Assembly (NCBI GenBank): GCA_004835665.1
Contig: RBKR01000001.1
Span: 2,790,001-2,854,000, forward strand
Reading direction: 5' to 3'
DNA: 64,000 bases
From: Phoma sp. XZ068
Taxonomy: Eukaryota; Ascomycota; Dothideomycetes; Pleosporales; Didymellaceae
Positions 51,959-63,404 of the stretch are shown one piece after another (within the stretch, counting starts at the first letter, position 1; every line of letters starts with the position of its first letter). The notes beneath the pieces are model-generated. The model had not been told where the DNA came from. It was given only the letters and a program-made list of their open reading frames with translations, and did not search any database. Position numbers and translations under genes: made by a program.

Positions 51959-54392
51959 GTATGGGGGGAGATGGAAGGGGGCTTTTAAGCAGGATATTAG
52001 TTCTTATATACGATATTCGAACATATCGTTGCTCTACTTGAATCCTCCACACACATCTGAGATACAGCGTGCTTCCACGAAACGAGGGAAGTATTCGAGT
52101 AATGATGCTGAATTATGATAACGCGGGTCTGTCCCATGGCCCCGGCCCGGCACCCTGTCTCGACTTGGCAAAGGGTTAATACCGATGGAGAGGGTGGTCA
52201 CTTGCGGAACCCTGGATCTTCAAGATTCATCCCTCACATGGCCTTGAAAGCGTTAGACAGCACAGGACCTTAGGCTGATGGTCCTAACTCAGCTTCGATG
52301 AGTATGTGGAAGCCAGGTGAAAGCTGAAAATATACATCCTAGTGCACAAAATATGTGGCCGTTCTTCCTATATCCTATGTGCACTACAATATCAGACAGT
52401 AAATAAGCTTGCAGGTCTGGGTTACATCTTGGACACTGGCTTTACCATGTCCTTCTGGTATAGTGAATTCACAGCCAGTAATATAGCTTCCTCGCGATAT
52501 TTTTGCAAAGTATTAGCTAATAACTTGCCTTGATACTAAAGATCTAGGCTAAAGATCTACTCTTTATAGAGAGAGATGGCTAAGTATAAAGGCTTATATA
52601 CGCTACTTAGGTAGGCAAGATTATGGCTTATACTAGAGTAGTATATACTAGAACTATAGGAATTGGTAAAACTGCTATAGGAGTTGCAGATACTGTAGTA
52701 GAGACTAAACCCATTTCCTGTGCAGGTAGTATTCGTTAATAAGTCTAGCCTATAAGATCTAGTGGTTATAATAGGAGTATTACCCTTAGCTGCCTTTGTG
52801 AAATTGCTAAAGTTCAACTTGGCTCCTTACAAATGTGACCCAGCCTTTTATAAACTTTTCCCAAGCATTTTTGCTTTGGTAGTTATAACAATGAATAGAA
52901 ACCCCTCCTTTAGATCTCTATAAATCTTCTCTGGAGCATCTACAAGCTTGCACTGAAACACTAGCAATAACATTATACTACAACGCGACTGCTTATAGAG
53001 AATATAACGGTAAAAGAGAAGCTGTGAAGAAAGTGGCTGATAGCAATTAGTATAGGAGTGCGAACTTTGAATAGTCCAGGAGTGTTTTTTAGGCAACTCT
53101 GTGAATGTAGTTTGCATACATACAAAATCCACGCACTGCGTGCATTCAATCCAAGGTCAGAATTTTCAGGCGGATACAGGAAATCTAAAAGACAGGGAAA
53201 ACAAGTGGCGGTCTCGCCCGTGAGCAGTGGTGGAGAGGGACCGTTAGTTTTCCTTGTCAGCTTAGCTCACCAGTAATCCATGACTTCACGTTACATACTG
53301 GCACTAGGTGCGGCAGTACTTTGTTTTCCTCCAATTATATGAGGTCAGCAACACATGATTTGAACCTCTCTGTAGTAACTTGCTAACACTTCAATAGACG
53401 TGTATCTAGTTGGTTGTGCTCCCTATGACCTTGTTGTTCACTGATCTGTATGGGGAAGTAGGAATCATGTGTTGCTGACCTCATCTAACCGAAAGAAAAC
53501 GAATTATTGCCGCACATAGTGCTGGGTGTGAAGATCGGGAGTCTTGGCTCGAAACGCACCACTTTCCCCCAATTCCCGATCATCACTAAGGTACACACGC
53601 AGGTGATTTTATCCGGTTTCCACGCGGGGTAAAATACACAGAAGAAACACCGTTAAAAGCACTGCGTAAGGGGTGTAATCATATAGATGCACGTTTTAAT
53701 CAATTCTCAGTATTTGTTGTTGTAGTGTTTTATTACTTTTAGCAACTCTAGACACGAGGAATGCAATGCCAACCGATGCCCATAAGTTTTCAATAGTTGT
53801 GACTCAGCATGATTGCTTGGTTAACAGTCTTGTCGGAGCCCAGGCGAACCACATGTCCCATGAGAACTGTGATCTAATTGAGCCGTAAGACGCACAAGTT
53901 TGTCGACCCATCGAATCCATCAATGAAGTCTCACCTGTAGACATATACAGGCACAGAGTAGCTCAACGCTCAAATTCAATCTGGAACAAGACTTCCTTCA
54001 GGTTAATCAGGCAACGTGAATTTTGATGTGCTACAACATGATCTTCCCGGTCCGTACTTTTCCCAAACCGGAAACAGTGGGGTATTTTCAATAGTTTTTC
54101 TCTTTCAACAGATAGTAAGCTGACGAAAGTAAGCGCCGTAGGTACATTGTTATGTGTTCTACCTCTACGTGGTCGAAGGACCTGCCTTTATTGGTCTTCA
54201 GCCTCGTATGATTAAGTGTTGTTTACATCTTCTGGTGCTGTCTTTAGGTCTATGTTGGACAGATAAAGTTTCATTATAAAATCCAAAGTCCCGACCTTCA
54301 CGCCATCATAACGATACTATAATCTCATTGACACTACGCCTACCTTTCTGTGCCTTATCCTTGATATTTGGATTTTCGTTCTATTAGTCAAG
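51959..54392. other. AT-rich relic DNA with foldback element
   Basis: 52490-53130 is strongly AT-rich with very frequent TA, CTA and TAG steps and stop-riddled frames, as expected from repeat-induced point mutation. A minus-strand remnant (KLVDAPEKIYRDLKEGF at ~52890-52945) hints at a former coding sequence. The inverted-repeat element at 53301-53522 is listed separately. No intact gene seen. Confidence 0.5.
53301..53522. mobile_element. MITE-like foldback element with 60-bp terminal inverted repeats
   Basis: Positions 53301-53360 and the reverse complement of 53463-53522 align without gaps over 60 bases with 9 mismatches. The inner 20 bases (GAGGTCAGCAACACATGATT) are identical. The outer ends start GCACTA(G/T)GTGCGGCA. 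About half of the differences are C/T or G/A transitions. The arms enclose ~100 bp without coding capacity. Weak similarity (CTTCAC) extends outward to ~53284 and ~53536. No clear target-site duplication was identified. Size and structure suit a non-autonomous DNA element, but a plain hairpin-forming duplication is also possible. Confidence 0.55.
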
Positions 54393-55095
54393 ATGCATGT
54401 CGCCATACTCTCCCTCACTGCCGCGTTGTTAGGCGCCTCTCTTACCTCAGCAGTTCCCTTAGAAGCTCGTCAAGATACTCTCTTGCCCTTCGAGGTGACA
54501 TATGTTGGGTCCAGCAACCCGCCGGGTGTACCCGGCCCTCACCCATGTACGGATCCGCCTAGTCGCATTTTTTCCGCTCATTCTTTGCAAATCTCACTCA
54601 TCTTTTAGGGAGACGAATCTTGGCGAACTTCACCGATCCTAACTCATATCCCTTCTTCGCGGGCACACACGACGGAACCGTTCCGGGAGGACTTCAAGGC
54701 ATCCACTGTAAAGCAGAGTGGTACAGAGGCGAGTCTCCCGAAGGTCGCACTTGGCCTTGCGACCCAGTACCGCAGGGCCACTTCGCGTTACAAGTCCTGC
54801 CAGGTACTGGAGGTCCTGCTGATGTACAGGACTTCAAGCTGAAGCTCATTCACGGAGTGGAGCCCGGTTCATCATTCTCGAAAGTTCTTGATAGAGTAGA
54901 GGCAGAAGCTGGTCCTTTCACTTATGGCGACAACTTAGGAGGTGGCAAACAAGGGCCCTGCCTGAAAAGTGGTTGGTGCAGCTACTCTGCTAGTATGTAA
55001 TCTTCATAGACCTGTCAGGTTTGTAACGTACGCTGACACTTTCACTACACGTAGGCAATACACCCTTACTAGCCCCAGCAAGGAAGACGGTCTAG
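54393..55095 (+). CDS. small secreted protein with four cysteines, 192 aa
   Basis: Exons are 54393-54546, 54609-54992 and 55055-55095, all phase 1, with donors GTACGG and GTATGT. The N-terminus (MHVAILSLTAALLGASLTSA) is a signal peptide. The mature protein reads TLLPFEVTYVGSSNPPGVPG, NSYPFFAGTHDG, GIHCKAEWYRG, RTWPCDPVPQGHFALQVLPG, DVQDFKLKLIHGV, GPCLKSGWCSYS and a short basic tail. Four cysteines suggest two disulfides. The C-x-A and W-x-C spacing with beta-strand-like FALQV / FKLKLIH recalls AA1-like or Alt a 1-like secreted folds of Pleosporales, but I cannot confirm this. If the last intron is retained, the protein stops three residues further on. It sits at the edge of the repeat-rich block. 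Confidence 0.7.
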
Positions 55096-56381
55096 AAGCA
55101 GGTATTGTCCACGCATGATTTCTGTAAAACTTTACATTCTCGGCAACAAATCTGTTGAATCATGATACTCATGTAGACCAGAGTCGTCCGTATCGTTTTT
55201 GTGCGCGATGTGGAAGGGACATTAGCTACGAAATGCATATCAGCAAAACACAATGATAACCAAAGAATATGTCTCACATCTGGGACTATTGGCTTGTAAC
55301 AAGGGATTGTACGATTTATTAACAATCAGGTATATTGCTTGCTGCTAACATATTGTCGATATATGCTCTCGAGTCCTACCTGGATAAGTCCGGGAGGTAC
55401 TGTGACCTGTGCCTTGCTGGAAGGGCGTATCACGCATTGAGGAAAGAATAGAGATGGAAGGCATCGGCAGCAATCACAGTGACGACCGTGAATCAATTTA
55501 TACGGGGATCACAATCGCGGGAGAGGTTGTGGAATTACTTACCCGCCATGAGCGAGCCATAGCGTCTTTACAACCCACTAAATGCAAAAAGTTACGAGCG
55601 AAACCTTCGTCAGGTGGTGGAGCAAAAAGCAAAAATACATACAACAGTGGGTATTCGCTAGTGGTCACCCACCTAACTACTAATCCACCGGTACGTTGCT
55701 TAAATAGGGCTGAGCGAACGGGAAGCCTTGTTTTCAACGTCCTATGGTCGTATGTGGAAGATGAAGCAGTGAGTATACACTATATTGCAGGTTAACGCGG
55801 GCTTGTGCAGTATGCCAGCAGCATCGTTGCAATGACTCTGCTATCCGTCTATCAGGACTACCAGGTACCGAGTTTCCAATACTATCTCTTTAGCAAACCG
55901 GGGTTTAGGCTCATGTAATCCTCACTGTTAACTCGTCCGGTGTGCTGTGAAAGGCTGGGCTCAGGATATCCAAGAAACTTCGAAGCTTGCACAACCGCGC
56001 AGTCACCTCTTGTGAGTGTTTCCAGTGAGCTTTTAGGCTAAGTTGTGGCCCAAATTCAAGTCCAGCAGCGTAATGGCTTGACTTGTAATCCTGTAGATTG
56101 TAAGACGTTGGTGGCGAGGGGCACGGTTGCGGGCTGTTCCTGGCGTCGATGGGCTCTAGCGCGTGGCTTGGGGAACGCTAGTACCACCGGTCCTTCGGTC
56201 TACGTCAGCAAACACGTTGCATCTTCGCAAGTCAATTGGCTGCACCACTACAAGTTCACGTCGCCCCTACCAGTGACCTTCTCACGTCGAGATCGGCATT
56301 CTGAGCGCGTTATAGATGCCTACAAAGATCTACTGGTAGTTCACGCATCTTTCTGAGCGCGCGTGGCATCCTTACCCCACC
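55096..56381. other. intergenic, no supported gene
   Basis: Frames at 55409-55795 (+) and 56045-56356 (+) have no domain or signal peptide. No repeats recognised. Confidence 0.4.
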
Positions 56382-57732
56382 ATGTCGTCCAACCGCGCTT
56401 TTGACACGTCGAGGCTTGGGGCTGGGTATGGCTTTGAGAGCTTTCCCCAGAAAAAGCTGGAAATGCCCCCAACATGGGCAATTCTCGTGGGATTGAGCTT
56501 CTTGGTGGGCGCATTGTTGTTTTGGGCAAGCATTCAATGGCGACGCGGCAGCCATAGCAACACTAATCGATTGCGCAGACTTACGTCGCCCTCACACTGT
56601 TCGCGCCTTCCCCTCGAAACCCTCGGCCTTCTGAAAAGCAGTATATAACAATTCTACCTGACGGTTCTCGAAGTACACCGAAACAATTGCCATGCTGGCT
56701 CGACAAGTGGGCAGCCGAGAAGGAGTTGGCGAAGAAAGAGGCAGCGAAAGCACCAGGGACAAAAGTCGTGATACCCCCACAGATGCCAATCGAAGACGCA
56801 GAGATCTTCATGACTGTTGTGGTTCCTGCATATAACGAGGAAGAGCGCATGGGTGGTATGCTAGAGGAGGCGGTGGACTATCTGCAGAGTCAATATGGCT
56901 CAGCCCACGTCGGCGTGAAAGGCAGTGCAAGCGAAAAGGGCTGGGAAATATTGATTGTTAGTGATGGCAGTACCGATAGGACTGTCGAAAAGGCGCTGGA
57001 ATTCGCCAAGGAACACCAATTGAGCGAGCATCCAGTGCCAGTCGCTGGACCATGGACAAAGAATGGCACCGAAATGACCCTTCACTCAACCCACATACCG
57101 CATGGCAGCATTCGAGTAATCACCCTGGAGGTTAACCGAGGCAAGGGTGGAGCGGTTACGCATGGCATGAGACACGCCAGAGGACAGTACATTGTATTCG
57201 CAGATGCAGATGGCGCAAGTCGGTTCAGTGACCTCGGCAAGCTAGTCGAGGGATGCAAGACGATTGAGGACACTGATGGGCGAGGCGTCGCAATTGGCAG
57301 CCGAGCCCATCTGGTAGGTAGCGAGGCCGTCGTTAAGGTATGTTCAGTATGCCCGGGACAAAAGTCATTCGCACTAACATTTCCCAGCGGTCCAAGCTCC
57401 GCAACTTCCTGATGTATTCCTTCCATCTGCTCCTCCGCATCATGACCCCGGCCGCAACGGCACGCATTAAGGACACTCAGTGTGGCTTCAAGCTCTTCTC
57501 GAGACCTTCACTACCCTATATCGTACCGTATATGCACTCCGAAGGCTGGATCTTCGACGTTGAGATGCTCATGCTGGCCGAGAGCGCTGATATTGCCATG
57601 ATCGAGGTTGCGATAGGGTGGAAAGAGGTAATGGGAAGCAAGCTCAACGTCATCTGGGATAGTATCGGCATGGCTTGGGGATTGGCATTGTTGAGGGTGT
57701 GCTGGCTTGTTGGTATATGGCAGAGGGACTAG
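56382..57732 (+). CDS. ALG5: dolichyl-phosphate beta-glucosyltransferase ALG5, 408 aa
   Basis: Exons are 56382-56504, 56579-57337 and 57388-57732. The first intron uses a weak GTGGGC donor and a CTAAT branch, but restores the membrane helix TWAILVGLSFLTYVALTLFA (~31-50). The second joins EAVVK to RSKLRNFL. GT-A glycosyltransferase family 2 signatures are MTVVVPAYNEEERM, ILIVSDGSTDRT, VITLEVNRGKGGAVTHGM, YIVFADADGASRF and DTQCGFKLFSR. The catalytic-region EGWIFDVEMLMLAE follows. It transfers glucose from UDP-glucose to dolichyl phosphate on the cytosolic ER face, supplying the lipid-linked oligosaccharide for N-glycosylation. It is longer than yeast Alg5 (334 aa) mainly near the N-terminus. 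Confidence 0.93.
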
Positions 57733-58171
57733 GGAAATAGAGCAGAGCGCAATGAAACAACATGTATCAAGCCAGACGACACCGACTCCCGCATCGAATG
57801 CGACCCGTTTGTTCTTTTTTTTTGTCTGATGGAGCTACGTTACGAAGTACTCGAGGAACTTTGAGGAACCGAAATCCACCGCTGTTGTCAAGTAGGGTGG
57901 GTGCCACAAATTCGATGACCTCAACAGAACCTCGCAACAGTGATGTCAAATAATTTGACCGGTCTATCCAGCCTAAGCGCGGGCATCGGATGCATATTAA
58001 CTGATTTGGCATGATAGTGGATACCACGTTCTGCCCAATGAGCAGTACTGTGGCTTGCGCATCTATTATTTAGGGGCAGCAACTTCAGCTTCTCAGCCTC
58101 GTCCGCTTATTTCGCTGCTTGTGCGATTCATCCATTATTGAAAACGAACAATCACGCTCACTTGGTTCAGA
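57733..58171. other. intergenic
   Basis: Contains a T-rich run near 57812. No gene or repeat recognised. Confidence 0.4.
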
Positions 58172-60142
58172 ATGTCAGGTCCTACTCAAAACTTGACGCA
58201 GGCCGCGGACGAGCTGTGCAAGGTTACAATCCACACCTTTCTCGATGGTAGGATGACTGTCATAGAAGAGTCTGTGAAGAATTTCTTCGCAGATAATAAT
58301 AAGCTCCCCACCCTTCAGAATGGCTTCCGATGGATCCATCTGCCCATGAATAATATGGCATGGGTCGAGGTGCGGACTTCAAGACATAACTTGACTGATG
58401 ATGGGGCTGACCGCGTGCGATGCAGTCATGTCTCAGAGCTAAATTCGATGCATCCTATCAAATGGAGCACGACCATTGGGTGTTCAGTGTTCGCCCTGCT
58501 CTTGCAGCAACCATCCGGCCTCCCTTACACTCGCGACATATGGAGCTGAAATGCCACAGTCAGAAGAATAAGATTTACCCTCTGCACACAGTATATGTAA
58601 GTTTCGTACAATGGTGTCCAGATACGTTCCCGCTTACATCTGGCAGCTGCCATACATGAACTTGGATGAATACAAACAATATCGCAGCCTTGAAAAGGTG
58701 TATCATCGCATTCAGGCCCGTAAGCCGCTCGAACCTTTGCAGAGCAATGCATCTCCTCGACACGTAATCGAACACCAGACATCAAGTTTACTTCGAGATA
58801 AGCCTTACGGTACAGCTCTCCACCCTCGAAGAACTCTGGACCAGTTCTACTACTCGTCCTTGGACAATACTTCAAGCAGAGATCGTGACCAAACTATCTC
58901 CAAATGGACTGGACCCAATGTCAGCGCCGATGGAAGGTCAGCTGCTGTAGATCAAAGCCTCATGATTATGGTTGATCAGCTCTGGCTCTGGGTATTAGAC
59001 GAGGGTATGTAACGTGGATCAGCTCTGACACAAGTTTACTAACCTCTCCAAAAGAAACTGTCATCTCATGCTTCCCATCGCACAGCACACATTTCCAAGG
59101 TGGTTTCCGCGACCTCTACCAAAGCATATACCTCTATATTGACACAGGTGCTTGCCAAAATGTGTATCAATTAGTCGCCGTCGTTATTGAACAATCAATC
59201 ACACATCTACACAGCCAGCTGAATCGAGGAATAATGGACTGGGTCGAGATTTACAAATGGGCGACCAGCAAGAAGGTGAAATTCGATGCATTTGACGAGG
59301 GCATTCAATGATGCTAACGAACTCCAGACTGCGTATCAAGCAAATTGCTTTAAAGACTTTCATCAGGGATATAACAGTGGAAGTCCGGCATTCGATGATA
59401 AACGTGAATTGAGACTTGCCCTCGAAGTTGCAGATATCATCGACGAGCTCAAAATGATAAAAAATCTACTTGAGAAGCAGGATATTTTGATTCGTAAGCT
59501 AGAAGGCGATAGTGTATTCTATTATCACGAGGCTTTAGATGGAATCGAGCGTACGCGCAAACACATTGATTCTGTTATCTCTAATGTGAATGAGATCAAG
59601 GCCGAGGCAGAGGAGACCTATAAATCTGTAAGTACACACCACTGATCCTAAGGCCCTTGCAGCTAACGAAACCGAAGCTACTTGATTTGCTCGATCTCAA
59701 ATCGAAGACTGCAACTCTGGCAGAAGCACGTTCGACAACAAAACAAGGTCAAGCTGTTATGCTCTTCACCATTGTCACAATCATATTCGTATGTCAGACT
59801 GATCCTTCTGTTTCGAACGGCTGACTCATTTCTTCACAGCTACCACTCTCTTTTTTCACATCGTACTTCGGTCAAAACGTCTCAGAAATTACTGGTGACG
59901 ATGCAAACCCTACTTCCTGGGAGCTTTGGAGAGTTGGAAGTAAGTCTTCGAGACCATTGGTGGAGCCATAAGCTGACGATCCCGGCCTAGCCCCAATTAC
60001 TGTAGTGATTGTCTTCGGCGCGCTACTTATCGCTTTCCACATCATGCGTCCAAATAGTAAACTTTGGTTCTGGAAGCGCAACATTCACACTTCCAGTTCG
60101 GCGCATACGAGTGAAGAAGACATCGAGATGGGGTCGTGGTGA
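58172..60142 (+). CDS. fungal CorA-like divalent-cation transporter, 536 aa, eight exons
   Basis: Exons: 58172-58369, 58426-58596, 58647-59004, 59055-59275, 59328-59627, 59678-59788, 59840-59939 and 59991-60142. All joins keep frame. The long cytosolic N-terminal part has WVFSVRPAL, DQLWLWVLDEETVISCFP and LYQSIYLYID, typical of the fungal CorA-like group. A coiled-coil stalk follows (LALEVADIIDELKMIKNLLE, RTRKHIDSVISNVNEIKAEA). Two C-terminal membrane helices flank SYFGQN at ~461-466, which stands where classical CorA has GMN. The Gly-Asn core is kept but the middle residue is changed. Family members are Mg2+ or related cation channels; in this fungal subgroup transport is seldom tested. The tail ends in acidic EEDIEMGSW. 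Confidence 0.85.
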
Positions 60143-61623
60143 AGTTCAAAAAAGTAGCAGTTGGCATCAGCGCAAATGCGCTGAGGTAGGCATATCCTCT
60201 ATTAAACAGACTCTCGCATCAGACGGTCGAGTATGCCAGCACGCGCAACCAGACGCAACATGTGGATTTGACCCGTGAACCAATCAAACTGCCGCATCCG
60301 CAGCCGACATCTGCTTACCAATAGCGATCACATTCTAGGTATCAGACGAGCTACACGATAGTTGCTCCAATTAGTTACAAATTCAGAAATCTGGAGATGC
60401 CTTTGAGGTTGCTTTCAGATTTTAGATTCGTTAACTTGCCTTTCGAGTAATTTGCATAACGTTCTAAACTTCCGGCTTCACCAAAAGATTGGCAAAACAT
60501 TTGAAAGCTTCATCTATCCTCTTCTTGTATATTTTCTTCGTGACGGTCGCGAGTAATCTACTTCGGACAATCTCTGTTACAGAAAACACCGATCACGTTA
60601 GTACTTCGCGCTTCGAAGTCATGAAAGAGATTGTGCTGGGTTCAGATATGTGCGGCACGGTAGTGTTGAAAATGGGCGTCAGTTGTGCACCGCCTATGAA
60701 GGAACCGGCAATTTTGAGGAGCGAAAACGGAAGGGTCGTGAAATGCGGAGTGCAGAGTGGAGTGAGCCTCATGGTAAGGCCAACATATACATCACCGCGG
60801 CAGGCGCGATCGCATCAAAAACCCCCGCATGTGCAGCAGCATCGATAGCAAATGGAACCCAGAAAAGCGTTCGTTGCGTTTCAATCGAACAATAGCACGC
60901 ACTCCGTAATCGCACTCCAAGGCTTTGAGGGCAGGCGCCGCCCGAGGCTGAATGCAGCACGCCTTCCCTCTGATTAGACGGGTCTCAGCCATGACGCTGC
61001 CTGCGCATTGCATACGTTGGCACTGATACTTTCAAGGTCGAATTGTAGGTGAATGTATGGTGTCAGGGTCACCGGTGGCCCTCCATGCAAGTGTATTAAA
61101 GCATCTGCACCTTTTCAGCGAGGACTTCGCATCTCTCATAGTATCTTAAAGCCCATGTAGGCTAACCACAAAGCTAACCACAACCTTGAACTCAATCATT
61201 TGCTCTGTCAGACTACCATGCCAGTCCCTATGCACAGCTCAAAACCAGCCGCGCCATGATCAAATGATGCTCAAACATGGTCGTAAATTTGCCCAGTCCA
61301 CAGAATACATCCGGTTTTAAGTGGCTAAACACTGAAGTACCAAAGCTGACTGCTCTTGCTCTAACGCCTCTAGTCACTGCAAGAACACCAACAAGGCCAA
61401 AGCAGTAGCGGAGACTGCTGTGCCACCACAGCAGCCTTCCATACAGGCCTACGAGGTCGGATACATTGGAGCACAATTCGAGAAGGCACGCTGAGTGGCA
61501 TTATCCAATGTGAGTGAGATAGTCTGCGGTCAAAAGCAAGGCTGGAGAGATGGTGCAATGCTTGCAAATAAGCTCAACGTTGGTATGATATGTCATGGTT
61601 CGCTGAATATCAAATCCATTCGT
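60143..61623. other. 1.5-kb intergenic stretch
   Basis: The open frame at 60489-60848 lacks an ATG at its start and has no recognisable domain. Other frames are short. No RNA gene or repeat recognised. Confidence 0.4.
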
Positions 61624-62971
61624 TTACTCTAACCTAACAACCCATCCATCTCCAACTCTTTCTCCTTTGGCATCGACTCCACCCCAAAATGCGATACTCT
61701 TCTCGTCTTGCATAACGTCGGCGCCAAAGAGTGCTCTTGGACCTGGATGGAGCTTCCCGTCCATCTCCTCAAGCTGTTTCTCAGACGGGACTTGAACAAC
61801 TGCCTCACCCCACGACAGCTCGTGTGTATCAGCGCCAAGGGCAGATCTGATAGCATCCTTGATTTTTGCTGATTTGATCGCCTCTTTGAACGAAGTTGAA
61901 GCCTTCATCTGCAGATCGCTGGAAGGGATTTGCAGTGCCCACGTATCACTCCATTGCGTAGCATCTTTGGCATTTTTGGGGTCCTCTGGTGCTGTAGTGA
62001 TGTTTCTTGATGCAGCTGCACGAGCTCCAAGGAAGTAGATAAGGTAGTTTCGGCCGTATCCAGTGTGGATAGGCAGAAGCGCTCCGTCCTGTCGAGCTCG
62101 GGGACCCGGGCCCATCGGATTTGTCGGGAATGTGAACGTGTCCCAAGACATTTCGTTCTTTGGTGATGAGATATCCAAGTGGTGAAGTTGACTACTAACC
62201 GGATCTGAGCCGGATATTAACCAGAGCTGGTTGTTAGCTAGTGCGGCGTTGGTAGTGGCGACTGGTGCTGTGGGAAGCTGCCACCACACTTTCGAGGCGA
62301 TGTCGAATTGCCAAATGTCGCTCGCTTGATCGCCAGAACCATCATAGCCACCAAACAATACAATGCACTTGTCTTGTGCAAAGAGCTTCGCATTTCGTCG
62401 CGGGCCAGGGGTAAGATCAAGAGTCGAAGGCGTCAGGTGTTCCCACGTCTTTCGTTCTGGGCTGAACATCCATACTGAGGACTTCTCGTCGATCAGTTTC
62501 TCTTTCTCATCACAACCTCCATATACGGCAACATATCCGTGGAATGCACACGCTGCGTGGCTTGCTCTCGCATCCGGCACTCGTTCACCTTCGACTGAAG
62601 GTATTGCTGGAATCAAGCCATAATCCATTTCAGGTCCGCCTGAGTGCTCGAGGGTTACTGCATGAACCTCATTACTTGCCAATTCGTTTTCTGCTATGAT
62701 ACCACCAAAGATATAGGCTTTGTTGTTGACTACCGTCAAAGTGTGGTGTGATCTTGCTAACGATCGACTGGAAATATTAGCGGAGGATCAGAGTATGGGA
62801 CCAGATAGATACTCACCCCGAATGGTCCCCCGAAGATGTTGCTATCCGACTGAAAGTAACCTTGAGAGGCAGGGTTGGCTTCGAAACAATGTACGCTGCA
62901 TAACCAGCCTCGGCGGTGTGCTCAATTGCCTCTGCGGCGATATAGGCTCCGGCTGCAAGTTCGGCTGCCAT
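61624..62971 (-). CDS. kelch-repeat beta-propeller protein, 432 aa
   Basis: Exons are 62817-62971 and 61624-62767. The 49-bp phase-2 intron joins IATSSGDHSG to RSLARSHHTL. The N-terminus (MAAELAAGAYIAAEAIEHTA) is Ala-rich and helical. Kelch blades follow with the usual GG and W/Y pattern: KAYIFGGIIAENELASNEV, HAACAFHGYVAVYGGCDEKE, KCIVLFGGYDGSGDQASDIW with WWQLPTAP, LWLISGSDPV, YLIYFLGARA with WSDTWALQI, and IAFWGGVDAKGERVGDGWV. Five to six blades are visible, suggesting one propeller. Kelch proteins are scaffolds or adaptors, for example at cell ends; no catalytic or BTB/F-box partner domain is attached. Orthology unresolved. Confidence 0.84.
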
Positions 62972-63404
62972 GACTTTTATTGTTGTGGCTCAGTATGGCC
63001 TGAGCCTTTAGAGGCACTAAATAAGGCGGTGATTAGACAACGGACTAGTGGGGTGGTGATGTCTTTACTGCAGTTACGCGCGCCATGACGTCACCCGTCT
63101 AAGGCTCCCTTTTTTTCGATCGCAAACGACATCATAAGCCAGACTGTCTCGTGGACGCATTCGAGAATATACACCTTAATTGAGATATCACATCGTCTGT
63201 CACCTTCCCATCCCTCTTGTACATACAAAGAAATCCTTCAGCACCATAGCAAAGCCGCTAACCCATCGGATGTTGTTGTAATATTGCTGTGGCATTCCAG
63301 AGACCTGATGCTAGGAAATTACCCTTGACCTCTACGGGTCTTGCCTGCATCGAGATAGACATGTACCCAGGAATCCATTAAACAGATTGTCTGAAAGACT
63401 TAGG
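62972..63404. other. intergenic
   Basis: The kelch-gene promoter and the 3' untranslated region of the next minus-strand gene. Nothing else recognised. Confidence 0.4.
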
